Source of the DNA: Burkholderiales bacterium | GTDB lineage: Bacteria; Pseudomonadota; Gammaproteobacteria; Burkholderiales; Burkholderiaceae | Reading direction: 5' to 3' | Length of the DNA: 8,622 bases | Assembly: GCA_903643055.1 (NCBI GenBank) | Contig: CAHJWV010000211.1 | Coordinates: 1 to 8,622 of the forward strand | Program-made: the position numbers and the translations under genes | Shown here: positions 1 through 5,171 of the stretch, piece after piece | Position numbering within the stretch: position 1 is the stretch's first letter | How the letters are laid out: each line of letters starts with the position of its first letter | Notes under the pieces: generated by a model | Database searches by the model: none | Seen by the model: the letters and a program-made list of their open reading frames with translations, nothing else | What the model was told of the DNA's origin: nothing

Positions 1-95
1 CCGCGGTGAGATGATGCAGCGCGGCTGCAGCGTTATGCTTCAGATTTCCTGGCTTGCGAAATTCTTTGCGACGCCATCCAAATCAGCTGCAGCCC

Positions 96-629
96 ATGTC
101 ATTGATCGAAGAAATCCTCGCGCTGGACGTGCTGACTTTGCGCGAGCACACCCAGCAGGCCGGTGATGCGTTCGACCTCGAACGACAGCGCGCCAGCCTC
201 ACAAAGCTGCTGGAGGTTTCAGAGCTCTGCGAAGTGCGGCGTGACGGGGCCTTGGTGGCTTACTCCATGCTGCAGCGGCGAGCGGATGCCAGTGCGTTCG
301 TGACCGGCTTCAACACCCATCCGTTGCACCGCAATTCGGTGACGATGCGCGCGCTGATCTCGGCCTTTGCTGAGCGAGTGAACCGCCTCGGCATCAACGC
401 GCTGTACAGCCATGTCTACAAGACCAATCGCTTGTCGATGGCGTTTCATCAGCGGCTCGGCTTTCGCGTGACCCGCGAGAATGACAAAGGCGTCGAGTTC
501 TTTGCCACGGTGGCGGAGCTGAATCTCAGCCCGTCGCTGGCGCGCACCTTCCATCGGGTGGGGGCTGACCATCGGCCGTCCCCGGCCGCGCTACCTCATC
601 CATCTACCGAAATCGCTCATGGGCATTGA
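96..629 (+). CDS. GNAT-family N-acetyltransferase-like protein
   Basis: The product (177 aa from ATG 96) looks like a GCN5-related acyltransferase, which moves an acyl group from acyl-CoA to an amine; the substrate cannot be told. The second half carries the fold's strongest signature, the motif B stretch NRLSMAFHQRLGF (residues 111-123), followed by a final strand region VEFFATVAEL. The motif A region (about 75-88, HPLHRNSVTMRALI) lacks the usual Q/R-x-x-G-x-G/A loop that holds the CoA pyrophosphate, so CoA binding may be altered. The last 30 or so residues look unstructured. A TTG start at 54 in the same frame would add 14 residues; ATG 96 is preferred because the extra residues are basic and unlike the domain, but neither start has a clear Shine-Dalgarno sequence. 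The gene overlaps the next one by 11 nt, suggesting coupled translation. Family assignment is fairly sure, function unknown. Confidence 0.75.
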   Translation: MSLIEEILALDVLTLREHTQQAGDAFDLERQRASLTKLLEVSELCEVRRDGALVAYSMLQRRADASAFVTGFNTHPLHRNSVTMRALISAFAERVNRLGINALYSHVYKTNRLSMAFHQRLGFRVTRENDKGVEFFATVAELNLSPSLARTFHRVGADHRPSPAALPHPSTEIAHGH

Positions 630-1101
630 AATCGAACGCAAGTTCCTGGTCCACGCAGACACTTGGCGTGGTACCGAGCCTGTGCGCATGGCCCAGGGCT
701 ATCTGAATCGCGACAAGTCCCGGACCATCCGGGTGCGTGTGGCGGGTGAAGAAGCCTTTTTGACGATCAAGGGCTTGTCGCAAGGCGCCACGCGAGCGGA
801 GTTCGAGTACGCGATCCCGGTGGCCGATGCCCAGGCGTTGCTGGCACTGTGCGATGGCCCGGTCATCGACAAGCTGCGCCATGTCATCGTCCACGAAGGG
901 AACACCTGGGAGGTGGACGAGTTCCTCGGCGCCAACGCCGGTCTGGTGGTGGCCGAGATCGAATTGCAGTCCGAGGATCAGGCCTTTGTGCGGCCCGATT
1001 GGCTGGGCCAAGAGGTCACCGGCGATCCCCGGTATTTCAACTCCAGCCTGGTCACCCAGCCTTTCAACACATGGCCTTCGGGTGAGGCCGATGACGCATG
1101 A
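619..1101 (+). CDS. CYTH domain protein, probable inorganic triphosphatase (TTM family)
   Basis: This 160-aa protein is a single CYTH (CyaB/thiamine triphosphatase) domain, an eight-stranded tunnel that binds triphosphate with metal ions. The defining ExExK motif is at the N-terminus (E4, E6, K8 in EIERK), which fixes the start. Further expected charged residues follow along the chain: R35, R38 and R40 (RTIRVRV), K51, R59-E61-E63, K85-x-R87, E98-x-D100 and E113-x-E115, ending with the typical YFNSSL stretch at 139-144. Short bacterial members of this type that have been studied hydrolyse inorganic tripolyphosphate; relatives are class IV adenylate cyclases or thiamine triphosphatases, so the substrate here is inferred. 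There is no signal peptide, so it is cytoplasmic. The start codon lies inside the end of the acetyltransferase gene and has no strong ribosome site of its own, consistent with translational coupling. Confidence 0.93.
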   Translation: MGIEIERKFLVHADTWRGTEPVRMAQGYLNRDKSRTIRVRVAGEEAFLTIKGLSQGATRAEFEYAIPVADAQALLALCDGPVIDKLRHVIVHEGNTWEVDEFLGANAGLVVAEIELQSEDQAFVRPDWLGQEVTGDPRYFNSSLVTQPFNTWPSGEADDA

Positions 1102-1192
1102 CACCGCAGGGTGTAGATCGACAAGCCGCCGCTTGATTGACCACTGCCTGAGCCGCTGATCTCGCGCGGCATTCAAGCCCGTGCGGTGAATC

Positions 1193-1209
1193 GGCCGAGG
1201 CCCTCGGCC
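1193..1209 (+). other. GC-rich hairpin between the CYTH gene and the crystallin gene
   Basis: A perfect 7-bp inverted repeat (GGCCGAG at 1193-1199 and CTCGGCC at 1203-1209, loop of 3 nt) sits in the 232-nt gap after the CYTH gene. It is not directly followed by a T-run; a short run of five T occurs only about 25 nt later. It may slow or end transcription of the upstream pair, but it is not a standard intrinsic terminator. Confidence 0.3.
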
Positions 1210-1319
1210 TGATCGATCGGCGGCCCCGCACAGATTTTTCGATCCGTTGTCGTCCGTGGGGCGAGCGGCTGCGTTATTCAAGGGCGCGGGCGGTGCAACG
1301 CGCGATCACGGACAAAACC

Positions 1320-1327
1320 GAGAGGAG
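1320..1327 (+). promoter_or_regulatory. Ribosome binding site that decides the start of the crystallin gene
   Basis: GAGAGGAG lies 6 nt before ATG 1334. The reading frame is open back to 1247, but this strong Shine-Dalgarno match together with a signal peptide beginning exactly at 1334 rejects the longer form. Confidence 0.85.
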
Positions 1328-1333
1328 CGTTCA

Positions 1334-2443
1334 ATGAATGCCATATGGAAATTGCTGTTGGCCCTCGTGGCCGCGACCGGCGTGGGGCAGGTGTCGGCAC
1401 AAGTCACCTTTTACGAACACAACGATTTCGAAGGCCGCTCATTCACCGCGCAAGGGCCGGTCGACAACTTCAAGCGGCTCGGGTTCAACGATCTGGCCTC
1501 GTCGGTGGTCGTCACAGGGCGTCCTTGGGAGGTGTGCCAGGACGTCGGCTTTCGGGGCCGCTGTGTCGTGCTCAGGCCGGGGGCTTATCACTCGCTGGGC
1601 GACATGAACATGAATGACTTCCTCTCGTCGGCCCGCCCGCTCGGCCGAGGCGAGGCGCGTCATGATGAGGACCGCTATGCACCGCAGCCGATGCGCGGGC
1701 AGGTCACGTTCTATGAACACAATGACTTCCAGGGCCGAGCCTTCAATGCAGAAGACAAGGTGTCGGACTTCCGCCGCTATGGCTTCAACGATCGCGCTTC
1801 GTCGGTGGTGGTGTTGGGCGATCGCTGGGAGGCTTGCGAGAACATCAACTTCAGCGGCCGCTGCGTGATCTTGCGCCCCGGTCGTTACCCCAGCCTGGGC
1901 TCGATGGGCTTGAACGACCGCGTGTCTTCGGTGCGCGTGGTGCGCGCCGATGCGAGGTTCGATGACCACCGCTATGCGCCGCCTCCGGCACCGGTGTATG
2001 ACTGGCGCCGGCGGCCACAGGAGCGCCTGTTTGACGTTCCGGTGCGTGATGTGCACGCCGTGTTCGCCGCGCCTCAGCAGCGTTGCTGGATCGAGCGCGA
2101 GCAGGTTTCGCAAGCACAACGCCGTGGCCCCAACATGGGCGGTGCGGTGGTCGGCGGGGTGATCGGTGCGATCCTGGGCCATCAGATCGGTGACGGCAGC
2201 AACCGCGATGTGGCGACGGTCGGCGGAGCAGTGGTTGGAGCGGCTGTTGGTGCGAACGTAGGTCGCAATGCCACGGTGACATCCACCCGCGATGTGCAGC
2301 GCTGCGCCAACGTGCCGTCGCAAGAGCCACCGGAGTATTGGGATGTCAGCTATGAATTCCGCGGCGTCGAACACCATGTGCAAACCACCTCGCCGCCCGG
2401 GCCGACCCTGACGGTGAACGAAAGAGGCGAGCCGCGCCTGTAA
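1334..2443 (+). CDS. Exported tandem beta/gamma-crystallin and glycine-zipper protein
   Basis: The 369-aa product has a Sec signal peptide (residues 1-22, cleavage after VSA). Two beta/gamma-crystallin domains follow (about 23-103 and 123-203), each made of two Greek-key motifs. All four calcium-site signatures N-D-x-x-S-S are intact: N52-D53/S56-S57, N94-D95/S98-S99, N152-D153/S156-S157 and N194-D195/S198-S199. Each domain also has a cysteine pair (68/77, 168/177). Residues about 265-312 are a glycine-zipper region of alternating small residues, as in the 17-kDa antigen/2TM outer-membrane group, and the C-terminal YEFRGVEHHVQ...SPPGPTLTVN block is typical of that group in proteobacteria. The likely role is a calcium-binding envelope protein, with the zipper placing it in or at a membrane; both location and role are inferred. 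It is the first gene after a 232-nt gap and ends before a strong terminator, so it is probably transcribed alone. Confidence 0.9.
   Translation: MNAIWKLLLALVAATGVGQVSAQVTFYEHNDFEGRSFTAQGPVDNFKRLGFNDLASSVVVTGRPWEVCQDVGFRGRCVVLRPGAYHSLGDMNMNDFLSSARPLGRGEARHDEDRYAPQPMRGQVTFYEHNDFQGRAFNAEDKVSDFRRYGFNDRASSVVVLGDRWEACENINFSGRCVILRPGRYPSLGSMGLNDRVSSVRVVRADARFDDHRYAPPPAPVYDWRRRPQERLFDVPVRDVHAVFAAPQQRCWIEREQVSQAQRRGPNMGGAVVGGVIGAILGHQIGDGSNRDVATVGGAVVGAAVGANVGRNATVTSTRDVQRCANVPSQEPPEYWDVSYEFRGVEHHVQTTSPPGPTLTVNERGEPRL
1400..1984 (+). repeat. Tandem duplication of a crystallin domain plus linker (about 300-bp unit)
   Basis: Within the crystallin gene the coding unit is present twice, offset by exactly 300 bp over the domain. 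QVTFYEHNDF is encoded at 1400-1429 and again at 1700-1729, and the N-D-x-x-S-S sites and cysteines keep the same 100-residue spacing. The linker is also repeated: RYAPQP after the first domain and RYAPPP after the second, offset 99 codons. This indicates duplication of a domain-plus-linker unit, since diverged at many third positions. Confidence 0.85.
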
Positions 2444-2523
2444 CGCGCTGGTCGACGCAGTGGCGTCTGCAGCCCGGAGCTGCGGATCCTCGGTTGTGAA
2501 GCGCTACTTCTGAGCGACGACAT

Positions 2524-2557
2524 GCCCCCGTGCCGCGATGGCCGGGGGCTTTTTTTT
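2524..2557 (+). terminator. Rho-independent terminator
   Basis: An outer stem GCCCCCG (2524-2530) pairs with CGGGGGC (2543-2549). An inner stem GCC/GGC (2532-2534 with 2540-2542) follows after a single bulged T, with a 5-nt loop. A run of eight T (2550-2557) follows directly. This is a classic intrinsic terminator and ends the crystallin transcript about 80 nt after its stop codon. Confidence 0.93.
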
Positions 2558-2599
2558 GGAGCGGTGGCGAGGTACTGGTGTGTTGGCTTGCCTGAAATG

Positions 2600-2615
2600 T
2601 GTGACATCGGTCACC
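2600..2615 (+). promoter_or_regulatory. CRP-like palindrome upstream of the small hypothetical gene
   Basis: TGTGA-N6-TCACC matches the CRP/FNR-superfamily consensus TGTGA-N6-TCACA at 9 of 10 half-site positions and contains a perfect GTGAC/GTCAC inverted repeat (2601-2605 and 2610-2614). It lies about 67 nt before ATG 2682 and after the terminator, in the expected promoter zone. I could not define a convincing -35/-10 pair. One such match can occur by chance. Confidence 0.35.
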
Positions 2616-2670
2616 CGTCAGGGGGATGGTGAGACAGCGCCAACTTCTCAACAATCACTCCATCGCAAAC

Positions 2671-2675
2671 AGGAG
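2671..2675 (+). promoter_or_regulatory. Ribosome binding site for the small hypothetical gene
   Basis: AGGAG is 6 nt before ATG 2682. It settles the start: the same frame is open further upstream to 2538, but that extension would run through the terminator T-run. Confidence 0.85.
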
Positions 2676-2681
2676 CAAGAA

Positions 2682-2993
2682 ATGATCAACAGCGCACCCA
2701 TCAGCCCCAGCAAATTTGAAGCCCTCAGCCGCCTGCTCAGCGCATGGGGCCATGACGCGCGTGACTTCGTCGTTGAAACCGATCAAACCTCTGAGCTCGC
2801 TGAGCTGTTTGAGTTGACCGGCGGCATCCTGAAGGTGCGCCGTTGCTCCACCGGTGAAGAGCGCCTCTACGCTGCGGGTGTCGACTCGGCCTGGTTCTGT
2901 ACCTTGCTGATGGACTTGGCCCGTGGCCGCCTGCCCGAACCATCGCGTTCGGCCCGGCCGCAATTGCGCGCTCCCCGTTCGTTGACACACTAA
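2682..2993 (+). CDS. Small hypothetical protein (103 aa)
   Basis: I do not recognise a named family. The protein has no signal peptide and no long hydrophobic segment, so it is probably cytoplasmic. Its first half is helical in character and acidic (SELAELFELTGG, around residues 35-46). Then comes a compact stretch that looks like a small conserved core, ILKVRRCSTGEERLY (about 47-61) followed by SAWFCTLLMDLARG, with cysteines in both parts. The last 20 residues are rich in Pro, Arg and Ser and look disordered. The strong ribosome site, coding-type third-position bias and its own upstream region after a terminator support a real gene. It stands alone: the next gene starts about 810 nt away. 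It may be a lineage-restricted Burkholderiales protein, but this is an impression that needs a search. Confidence 0.75.
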   Translation: MINSAPISPSKFEALSRLLSAWGHDARDFVVETDQTSELAELFELTGGILKVRRCSTGEERLYAAGVDSAWFCTLLMDLARGRLPEPSRSARPQLRAPRSLTH

Positions 2994-3017
2994 AGAACGG
3001 AAGGGTCTCAGCGCAGT

Positions 3018-3034
3018 TGCCTCACCGCGAGGCA
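3018..3034 (+). other. Stem-loop just after the small hypothetical gene
   Basis: A perfect 6-bp stem, TGCCTC (3018-3023) with GAGGCA (3029-3034), and a 5-nt loop lie 24 nt after the stop codon. No T-run follows. It could stabilise the 3' end of the message or act with Rho, but it is not an intrinsic terminator. Confidence 0.3.
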
Positions 3035-3453
3035 CGGCGTAGATCAGTGCTGCTTCCGAGTCCGCACACTGAACCTTTGATGCCATGGCGAGTCGAGCCC
3101 TTCGGGTGCTCCTGCCGGCATCAAGACATACCAAGCTCTGGGCCGCAACGGCTGCACCGAAGCAGTCGCCATCGGCCAAAACCTGGTTTCGCATACCTCG
3201 TTTCACTACCTGGGTTCGCTTCGTTGAAGATTCGCGCTGGCAATTTGTCCTGAAGCGCAATGTCCGGCAAGGCCGGGGCCGCTTGGCCATCCAGCGCCCC
3301 GATGTATCGATGAATGCCGTTCGTCAAATTGATCGCCACCCGCTGCATTCGCAACGCGGTACAAAAGCTTATTGAAGCGCCACTCGCCGCGGCAGCCTCC
3401 TTGCCATCGGCATCATGATTTGAACCCTCGAAGATCCAGTTTGATGGATAACC

Positions 3454-3488
3454 GTGTACCTGTATGCTTTCGACCCCCGCATGTACAC
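3454..3488. repeat. Imperfect inverted repeat inside the gene-free stretch
   Basis: GTGTAC (3454-3459) pairs with GTACAC (3483-3488), and ATGC (3464-3467) with GCAT (3479-3482), leaving a 4-nt bulge and an 11-nt loop. It could be a protein-binding palindrome or an RNA hairpin. No T-run follows on either strand. It begins 2 nt after the first copy of the GATGGATAAC 10-mer. Confidence 0.3.
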
Positions 3489-3792
3489 CTTGCCCGCCTT
3501 GGATGCAGCTTGCGCAGATGCAACAAAAGATGTTGCTCGCACTGACACAGAAAATCATCCGCCCGAACCGCTGCTTGGGTTGATTCATGGGCTGAATTGC
3601 ACAGGAAGCCGATGGCGGAGGCCGACCCAAGCCATCACGCAAGAACAAAGGGTTTTCGAGGGTGCCGTGTGCTGATCTGGTTAGACGACGAGGGAACGCA
3701 TCGTTACCAATCCTTCCATGCGATCAGAACGGTGCCGCCCACAATTTCTGGCCCGCCGACGATCAAGACGATGACGAGGGCGATGGATAACA

Positions 3793-3798
3793 AAAGGA
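3793..3798 (+). promoter_or_regulatory. Ribosome binding site of the glucanase gene
   Basis: AAAGGA ends 6 nt before ATG 3805, which is followed at once by a clear signal peptide, so the start is well supported. Confidence 0.7.
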
Positions 3799-3804
3799 CA
3801 AGCT

Positions 3805-4929
3805 ATGAATACTGGCATCAAGACTTGGGTATCGGCGCTGTGGGGGGCGTTCATTGCGGCGTCCGCAGTCATGGCATTGCCGGCTCATGCAGCCGATGGC
3901 GCCGTCTGCCTGTATGAGCACGCGGACTATCTAGGCACGCAGCTTTGCGCTGACGCTGACAACAACTGGGTCGGCGGCTCGTGGAACGACAAGGCGTCTT
4001 CCGTCAAGGTACGCGCAGGCTACAAGGTCGAACTTTTCGAGAATTCGAACTATGGCGGCCGTTCGATCACGCTGACCAGCAACAGCACAAACCTGGTGCC
4101 CTTGAATTTCAATGACGCTGCATCGTCATTCCGCGTCTCGCAAACCACCACTTCGACCAAAAGCGCCAAGCGCGGCATCGCCTACGACTTGCAAGGCTCG
4201 GCCGACCTGCAGGCCCTCGCTCCTGGTGTGAGCTGGTGGTACAACTGGGGTCTGAAGCCGGGCGCCGGTGTGCCGTCCGATTACCGTTCTCGCTACACCG
4301 CCGACTTCATTCCGATGCTGTGGAATGGCGACTTCAACGCCTCTGAAGTGGAGTCTTATCTCCGCGCCAATCCGGGCATCAAGTACCTCCTCGTGATGAA
4401 TGAGCCGAACCTGACCGAGCAGTCCAACTTGTCGCCGCAACGTGCCGCGCAGATCTGGCCCAACTATGAAAGGGTCGCTGCGAACACCGGCGTGCAGATC
4501 GTGGGTCCAGCCATCACCTGGGGCACGATGAGCGGTTATGCCGATCCGATTGCCTGGCTGGATGCGTTCTATGCGGCTTATCGCTCAGCGAACGGCAACC
4601 GCGATCCGCGCATCGATTACCTCGGCTTTCACTGGTACGACTACGGCCTGAAAGAGCAACTCGACCGCCTCGGCAAGTTTAAGAAGCCGTTCTGGGTCAC
4701 CGAGTTCGCCAACTGGCACAACGGCGATGGCAGCGCTCAGATCGATAGCGTCGCGAAGCAGAAGGCGCAGATGAAGGAAATGGTTGCGCTGTGCGAAAGC
4801 CGCAGCGATGTGTTTCGCTATGCATGGTTCACCGGCCGCTGGAACAACGACACGCATTACAGCAGCCTGCTCAGTGGCAATGGCCAGCTGACCGAACTCG
4901 GGTCTTACTACCTGTCTCTGCCTCACTGA
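3805..4929 (+). CDS. Secreted beta/gamma-crystallin and GH128 fusion, probable endo-beta-1,3-glucanase
   Basis: The 374-aa precursor has a Sec signal peptide (1-29, cleavage after AHA). Next is one beta/gamma-crystallin domain (about 33-112) with two intact calcium signatures, N61-D62/S65-S66 and N103-D104/S107-S108, and a cysteine pair (35/48). A short Thr/Ser linker leads to a catalytic domain from about residue 123 to the end that matches glycoside hydrolase family 128: the SWWYNWG motif, then MNEPN with E200 as likely acid/base, then WVTEFAN with E300 as likely nucleophile, plus GFHWYDYG and YAWFTGRW. GH128 enzymes are (beta/alpha)8 barrels that cut beta-1,3-glucan. The catalytic roles are assigned from family knowledge. 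The crystallin domain may add calcium-dependent stability or glucan binding (inference). The gene stands alone with a long upstream gap; likely target is fungal, oomycete or algal glucan outside the cell. Confidence 0.9.
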   Translation: MNTGIKTWVSALWGAFIAASAVMALPAHAADGAVCLYEHADYLGTQLCADADNNWVGGSWNDKASSVKVRAGYKVELFENSNYGGRSITLTSNSTNLVPLNFNDAASSFRVSQTTTSTKSAKRGIAYDLQGSADLQALAPGVSWWYNWGLKPGAGVPSDYRSRYTADFIPMLWNGDFNASEVESYLRANPGIKYLLVMNEPNLTEQSNLSPQRAAQIWPNYERVAANTGVQIVGPAITWGTMSGYADPIAWLDAFYAAYRSANGNRDPRIDYLGFHWYDYGLKEQLDRLGKFKKPFWVTEFANWHNGDGSAQIDSVAKQKAQMKEMVALCESRSDVFRYAWFTGRWNNDTHYSSLLSGNGQLTELGSYYLSLPH

Positions 4930-4940
4930 GCTGCCGGCTG

Positions 4941-4971
4941 AGCGGTGTCGCGTGCAATGCGCGACTTCGCT
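4941..4971 (+). other. Long hairpin after the glucanase gene
   Basis: An inner stem GTCGCG (4947-4952) pairs with CGCGAC (4960-4965). After a 2x2 internal mismatch an outer stem AGCG (4941-4944) pairs with CGCT (4968-4971); the loop is 7 nt. It lies 12 nt after the stop codon but has no T-run, so it may be a 3'-end protecting structure or a weak or Rho-aided terminator. Confidence 0.45.
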
Positions 4972-5002
4972 AAAGCGGATGGAGTTAAGCCGCCGATGGA
5001 TG

Positions 5003-5171
5003 GTCCTGATCAGCAGGACATCACGAGACAGGCTTGCGCCTTTGTCGCAGGTCTTCTGCCGGTGACAGCGGCGTCCTACATCAACTCATGCCGTTTGCTC
5101 ACTCGCCCAGCCGAAGGGCTGAAGCAAACTCATGTGGGCTGGTGCTTGCCAGCCGACGATGAAGGGCTGTC
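5003..5171 (+). promoter_or_regulatory. Hairpin-rich leader of the metallopeptidase gene
   Basis: Three stem-loops precede ATG 5172: GTCCTG/CAGGAC (5003-5008 with 5014-5019), CAGCC/GGCTG (5108-5112 with 5117-5121, loop GAAG) and GGCTGG/CCAGCC (5137-5142 with 5149-5154). The last two share complementary arms, so 5108-5112 could instead pair with 5137-5141, and 5150-5154 with 5117-5121. A further GGCTG at 5165-5169 touches the ribosome site GAAGGG (5161-5166) and could also pair with 5150-5154. The 9-mer GAAGGGCTG occurs twice (5113-5121, 5161-5169). This could form a translational switch; no known riboswitch is recognised. Confidence 0.35.

Larger units (their letters stand above)
2994..3804. 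other. 811-nt stretch with no supported gene
   Basis: Open frames here (for example 3085-3375 on + and 3121-3648 on -) lack ribosome sites, recognisable domains and steady codon bias. Part of the minus strand, about 3300 down to 3240, reads with coding-like third positions (GALDGQAAPALPDIALQDKL in the frame 3648-3121), so an eroded gene is possible. I see no transposase, tRNA or terminator. The final part must hold the promoter of the glucanase gene. The 10-mer GATGGATAAC occurs at 3443-3452 and again at 3782-3791, directly before the glucanase ribosome site. Confidence 0.5.

Noticed and set aside
1..53. Possible tail of an upstream gene
   Set aside because: Too short to judge; several stop codons are close and no product can be recognised.
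604..1281. Minus-strand open frame of 225 codons
   Set aside because: It lies opposite the certain CYTH gene and shows no domain of its own.
1439..2383. Long minus-strand open frame (314 codons) opposite the crystallin gene
   Set aside because: It is the mirror of a strongly biased GC-rich gene; the translation is rich in His, Ala and Arg, with no domain and no ribosome site.
3520..3536. GCAACA/TGTTGC stem-loop
   Set aside because: A 6-bp stem with no T-run and no neighbouring gene end; likely to be chance.
3121..3648. Minus-strand open frame of 175 codons in the gene-free stretch
   Set aside because: The start region is unsupported and rich in Cys and Ser with no recognisable domain; only a central patch looks coding-like, so it is at most a remnant.
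3454..3675. Plus-strand 73-codon open frame starting with GTG
   Set aside because: It starts inside an inverted repeat, has no ribosome site and no similarity I recognise; VYLY at its start only superficially resembles a crystallin strand.
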